Assembly (NCBI GenBank): GCA_004352715.1
Contig: SCFE01000043.1
Span: 1,525,978 to 1,589,977 of the forward strand
DNA length: 64,000 bases
Direction: 5' to 3'
DNA from: Hofstenia miamia
Taxonomy: Eukaryota > Xenacoelomorpha > Acoela
The translations under genes and the position numbers were made by a program. Shown one piece after another: positions 60,621-64,000 of this stretch. Under the pieces are notes generated by a model, which worked only from the letters and a program-made list of their open reading frames with translations, was not told where the DNA came from and did not search any database. How positions within the stretch are numbered: the first letter of the stretch is position 1; every line of letters begins with the position of its first letter.

Positions 60621-60958
60621 CAGACTTGTCAAAGAGCCGACCTTCTAACGAGCCGAGCCGAACTTGAGCACGGTTAGACTAGTGACTGGTTCAAAAGTGA
60701 TCTGTCACATTTTGATTGAATTGCACGTCTAATCAAGCGAGATAATTGGCGATGTGACGATCACAAAGAAATCGGGCGCGTTCGATTTGCTTGTGATCGT
60801 CACATTGCTAATTACCTCGGGTGGTTAGACGTTCAATTCTTTCAAATGTGACAGATCACTTTTGAACCAATCACTAGTATAACCGTGGCCTTACTTATAA
60901 TCGTATTCTAAAAATGTTTATTAAATAATAGAAAGAGCAATTGAAAAAATTGCCCCAT
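60621..60958. mobile_element. MITE family A copy split by a palindromic insertion
   Basis: It starts CAGACTTGTCAAAGAGCCG and has GAGCCGAGCCGAACTTGAGC. After the palindrome (60669-60887) it resumes with CCTTACTTATAATCGTATTC and ATGTTTATTAAATAATAGAA, which match the reverse complement of the interior of the 24485 copy. The right end is lost. Confidence 0.65.
60669..60887. repeat. 219 bp near-perfect palindrome (foldback or hairpin)
   Basis: The left arm runs from CACGGTTAGACTAGTGACTG to about 60776; the right arm is its inverted copy ending CAATCACTAGTATAACCGTG. Arms are about 105 bp, clearly similar along their whole length, with almost no loop (centred near GGGCGCGTTC). The transcript would form a long hairpin. 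Confidence 0.85.
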
Positions 60959-60967
60959 AAGTGTAAG

Positions 60968-61040
60968 CCGGTCAGACCGGCACAGGTCGGGTCAGCATTT
61001 TATGACCGGCCGGGTAAACCGGTCTAAAACCGGTCAAATA
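60968..61040. repeat. CCGGTCAGACCGG-word repeat (family C), copy 1
   Basis: AGCCGGTCAGACCGGCACAGG, GGTCGGGTCAGC, GACCGGCCGGGTAAACCGG and AAACCGGTCAAA words. The same set occurs at 62197-62285. Confidence 0.6.
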
Positions 61041-61582
61041 TAGACTGAGTGAATAACAAAACTCATAATTAACTTAATTGAATTTTGATGAAATCCGTTA
61101 TTGTTTAATTTTATCGCCAAAATTTCAAAATTCTAAGCAACTGGATAAAAACTAGGATTTACTTGAGGATATTTTTTTAGTAATTGACATAATTGCATCA
61201 ATTGTAAAGGTGTTGGTTGATTTGTATGCGTAGTATTTTTTTCAAATAATATAGTAAAGGGGTGCGCTATTGAGACGGCCTATAAATTTTCTCAATAAAG
61301 GGATCTCTATTTTTATATAAAAGTGTTATATCTGATTTTTTCGCTATCTCCTGAAATTCGTTTTCAATTTTGCATTGATTAATTGCAAATGATAGGTGGT
61401 TGCCAAATATATGAAAAAATTCTTAATTATGAAGAAAGGTAAATGAGTCGAATCTGAAGATTTATTAAAGTCAAATAATAACTTCTAATTCTTTTAAGGT
61501 AGAAAATCTAAATTGCAACGTCGAATTACAATTTGATTGACTAAGTTCTGACAGAGGAATTTTAAGAAAATTGATGTTACCT

Positions 61583-61771
61583 CCCTAGTAAATACTTTTG
61601 GAAAATTTGGCAAATATTCCAATTATTTGGATAAAAGTGCATAATTTTTGTAAATGGAAATATTCCAAATGTTTGGGAAATATTTGCCAAATATTTGGAA
61701 TCGATTTGCAAATCCTTTCCAAATATTTGGCAAAAAATTTGGCAATTTTTTGCCAAATTTATTTACTAGGG
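61583..61771. mobile_element. 189 bp MITE of repeated AAATATTTGGCAA words
   Basis: The ends CCCTAGTAAATA and TATTTACTAGGG are perfect 12 bp inverted repeats. The interior is a run of TTGGCAAATATT/CCAAATATTTGG words on both strands, highly self-complementary. The open frames here arise from this repetition and are not genes. No clear target duplication. Confidence 0.75.
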
Positions 61772-62118
61772 CTAATTCTTTAAATTTAAACATTTCTAAG
61801 TCGATTCTCTTTCCAAAAGAGCTCGTCATATTGAATACCCTGCAGACATTAAAAAATGTAGTCCTTTGAAAAGCATTTAAAAGTCTTCCCTAAATATATT
61901 TTTGGTAGACCATTGCTAGAATACAAACTTTATAAGGATGACAATGCGATAACTCGTTATTAAAGTGGTACTATACTAATTTATTCATAGCATGGAAGAT
62001 TTGTTTTTTGTAATTTATGTACTTTTGTGTATATGTGTTGTGTCATGAACTCCTAGATTATTATATTGTAATAATCTAGGATACCATGGTTGTGTTAATT
62101 TATTGATGCTATTCAGAT

Positions 62119-62119
62119 G

Positions 62120-62161
<42 letters not shown>
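62119..62161. repeat. (TA)n microsatellite
   Basis: About 21 uninterrupted TA units followed by CATGCATAG. Confidence 0.95.
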
Positions 62162-62163
<2 letters not shown>

Positions 62164-62196
62164 GCATAGCATTTTTTCATGTATATATTTAACTAG

Positions 62197-62285
62197 ACTT
62201 TGCCGGTCAGACCGGCCTGTCAACTGGTTTTGGTTGACACCGGTACCGGTCGGGTCGACAGTTTTCAGACCGGTTTACACCTATT
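62197..62285. repeat. CCGGTCAGACCGG-word repeat (family C), copy 2
   Basis: GCCGGTCAGACCGGCCTGTC, ACACCGGTACCGGTCGGGTC and CAGACCGGTTTACAC. Shares word order with 60968-61040. Confidence 0.6.
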
Positions 62286-62514
62286 CGGTGCTCTATGGTC
62301 AAGGTAACATATATGTCACGTATCGTATCTTCTTCCTACCACCACCACAAATTTAGTAATATATGTATTGCCACAACTAGTTATTACCAGGATTGCAATC
62401 GTCCTATTTATCATTTAGAGAACATATCACTTCTTTTATATTCAATTACTAAAATTCTCAGCCAGCTTACATCAACATATATTAGCGCAAAATAAGTGAG
62501 AGTATTCAGAAAGG

Positions 62515-62755
62515 CTATTTGCTTGTAGCAGACAAAATTTAGATGTTAGAAGTATTACACCAAAAATAAAGAGAGTGTTTTTTGTCATTTGCAAAGCTTA
62601 AGTTGTCAAATGAATTATTTCTTTTATTTCAAATACCACATAAAACACTAAGCCCAAGCCTGACCTGACCCGTTCCAAATTGCTATGCGGAAAATCCGGC
62701 ACAAGCCCAAACTGACCTAACTTTAGGCCCAACCCAATTCTAAATCTGTGGTAAA
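62515..62755. repeat. Repeat family B, copy 3 (reverse of 47395-47590)
   Basis: TTGCTTGTAGCAGACAAAAT and TTAGATGTTAGAAGTATTAC match the reverse complement of 47525-47580. The GC-word end (AAGCCCAAGCCTGACCTGAC; TAGGCCCAACCCAATTC) matches 47398-47430. Confidence 0.7.
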
Positions 62756-62759
62756 GAAT

Positions 62760-63057
62760 GCAAACTACAAATATTCCTACCTGTGGTTCTTCTAGTCTTA
62801 ATCTACATGTTTGTCATTCAAATTATAGATTTAAACTAATGTATGCCCTTTTTCAAAACTATCAAAAGTGTTGGAAATTATTCATAGATTACTACGTTCT
62901 CTAATTCGTCTTGTTGTTGCCATTTTACCAGACGTGATTGCAATTCGATTAAATGAATTCTAAATTCTAAGGATATTCTATCAACACCAATTTGGATAAC
63001 TTAGTGTCACTTTTAAGTGAATCAGATTAACATATTGGTGATATATATATATATATA
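62760..63057. other. Non-coding stretch ending in (TA)n
   Basis: AT-rich, no recognised feature. (TA)n from 63041 runs into the terminal gap. Confidence 0.4.
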
Positions 63058-64000
63058 NNNNNNNNNNNNNNNNNNNNNNNNNNNNNNNNNNNNNNNNNNN
63101 NNNNNNNNNNNNNNNNNNNNNNNNNNNNNNNNNNNNNNNNNNNNNNNNNNNNNNNNNNNNNNNNNNNNNNNNNNNNNNNNNNNNNNNNNNNNNNNNNNNN
63201 NNNNNNNNNNNNNNNNNNNNNNNNNNNNNNNNNNNNNNNNNNNNNNNNNNNNNNNNNNNNNNNNNNNNNNNNNNNNNNNNNNNNNNNNNNNNNNNNNNNN
63301 NNNNNNNNNNNNNNNNNNNNNNNNNNNNNNNNNNNNNNNNNNNNNNNNNNNNNNNNNNNNNNNNNNNNNNNNNNNNNNNNNNNNNNNNNNNNNNNNNNNN
63401 NNNNNNNNNNNNNNNNNNNNNNNNNNNNNNNNNNNNNNNNNNNNNNNNNNNNNNNNNNNNNNNNNNNNNNNNNNNNNNNNNNNNNNNNNNNNNNNNNNNN
63501 NNNNNNNNNNNNNNNNNNNNNNNNNNNNNNNNNNNNNNNNNNNNNNNNNNNNNNNNNNNNNNNNNNNNNNNNNNNNNNNNNNNNNNNNNNNNNNNNNNNN
63601 NNNNNNNNNNNNNNNNNNNNNNNNNNNNNNNNNNNNNNNNNNNNNNNNNNNNNNNNNNNNNNNNNNNNNNNNNNNNNNNNNNNNNNNNNNNNNNNNNNNN
63701 NNNNNNNNNNNNNNNNNNNNNNNNNNNNNNNNNNNNNNNNNNNNNNNNNNNNNNNNNNNNNNNNNNNNNNNNNNNNNNNNNNNNNNNNNNNNNNNNNNNN
63801 NNNNNNNNNNNNNNNNNNNNNNNNNNNNNNNNNNNNNNNNNNNNNNNNNNNNNNNNNNNNNNNNNNNNNNNNNNNNNNNNNNNNNNNNNNNNNNNNNNNN
63901 NNNNNNNNNNNNNNNNNNNNNNNNNNNNNNNNNNNNNNNNNNNNNNNNNNNNNNNNNNNNNNNNNNNNNNNNNNNNNNNNNNNNNNNNNNNNNNNNNNNN
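63058..64000. other. Assembly gap (N) to window end
   Basis: 943 undetermined bases following a (TA)n tract. Confidence 0.99.

Noticed and set aside
61598-61869. Overlapping frames on both strands with LPNIW/FPNIWN peptide repeats
   Set aside because: They come from the iterated word of the 189 bp MITE.

Overview
This window is AT-rich, gene-poor eukaryotic DNA from an invertebrate metazoan. The evidence is introns of several kb with GT-AG borders, dense hAT, Tc1/mariner and non-LTR retrotransposon remains, many (TA)n tracts at which assembly gaps open, and two animal-type small membrane-protein genes. An arthropod or similar invertebrate fits the mariner and hAT types, but the sequence alone does not fix the species. 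No prokaryotic operon, CRISPR array, rRNA or intact canonical tRNA was seen.

Two genes are well supported, both on the minus strand. (1) A PMP22/EMP/claudin-like tetraspan protein of 165 aa in two exons (9916-10140 and 4415-4687), whose 5.2 kb intron holds a decayed mariner. (2) A TMEM200-like two-pass membrane protein of 278 aa in three exons (29601-29876, 25661-25963, 23190-23447). All joined borders are in phase, and the last exon has no usable start codon, so an ORF list starting at ATG misses it.

Layout: 1-2.1 kb is a nest of hAT elements, where one ends inside the remains of another transposase gene that a 534 bp MITE also splits with a perfect 8 bp target duplication. 4.4-10.1 kb is the claudin-like gene. 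10-23 kb is non-coding DNA with a hAT transposase remnant (16.8-17.3 kb), tandem duplications at gaps and a retroelement tail. 23.2-29.9 kb is the TMEM200-like gene. 30-43 kb is largely featureless, with dispersed repeats, an RT scrap and a few weak exon candidates. 43-47.4 kb holds an internally deleted mariner with both ends, an RT fragment and a Tc1 3' end. 49.3 kb has a tRNA-like SINE candidate. 53.4-62.8 kb is rich in hAT elements with target duplications, MITEs, a 219 bp palindrome and several families built of short GC-rich words. 63058-64000 is unsequenced.

The two genes show no sign of working together beyond both encoding small membrane proteins. Most of the interest lies in nested, dateable insertions and in several families of non-autonomous elements with iterated GC-rich words that may be transposase-binding arrays.
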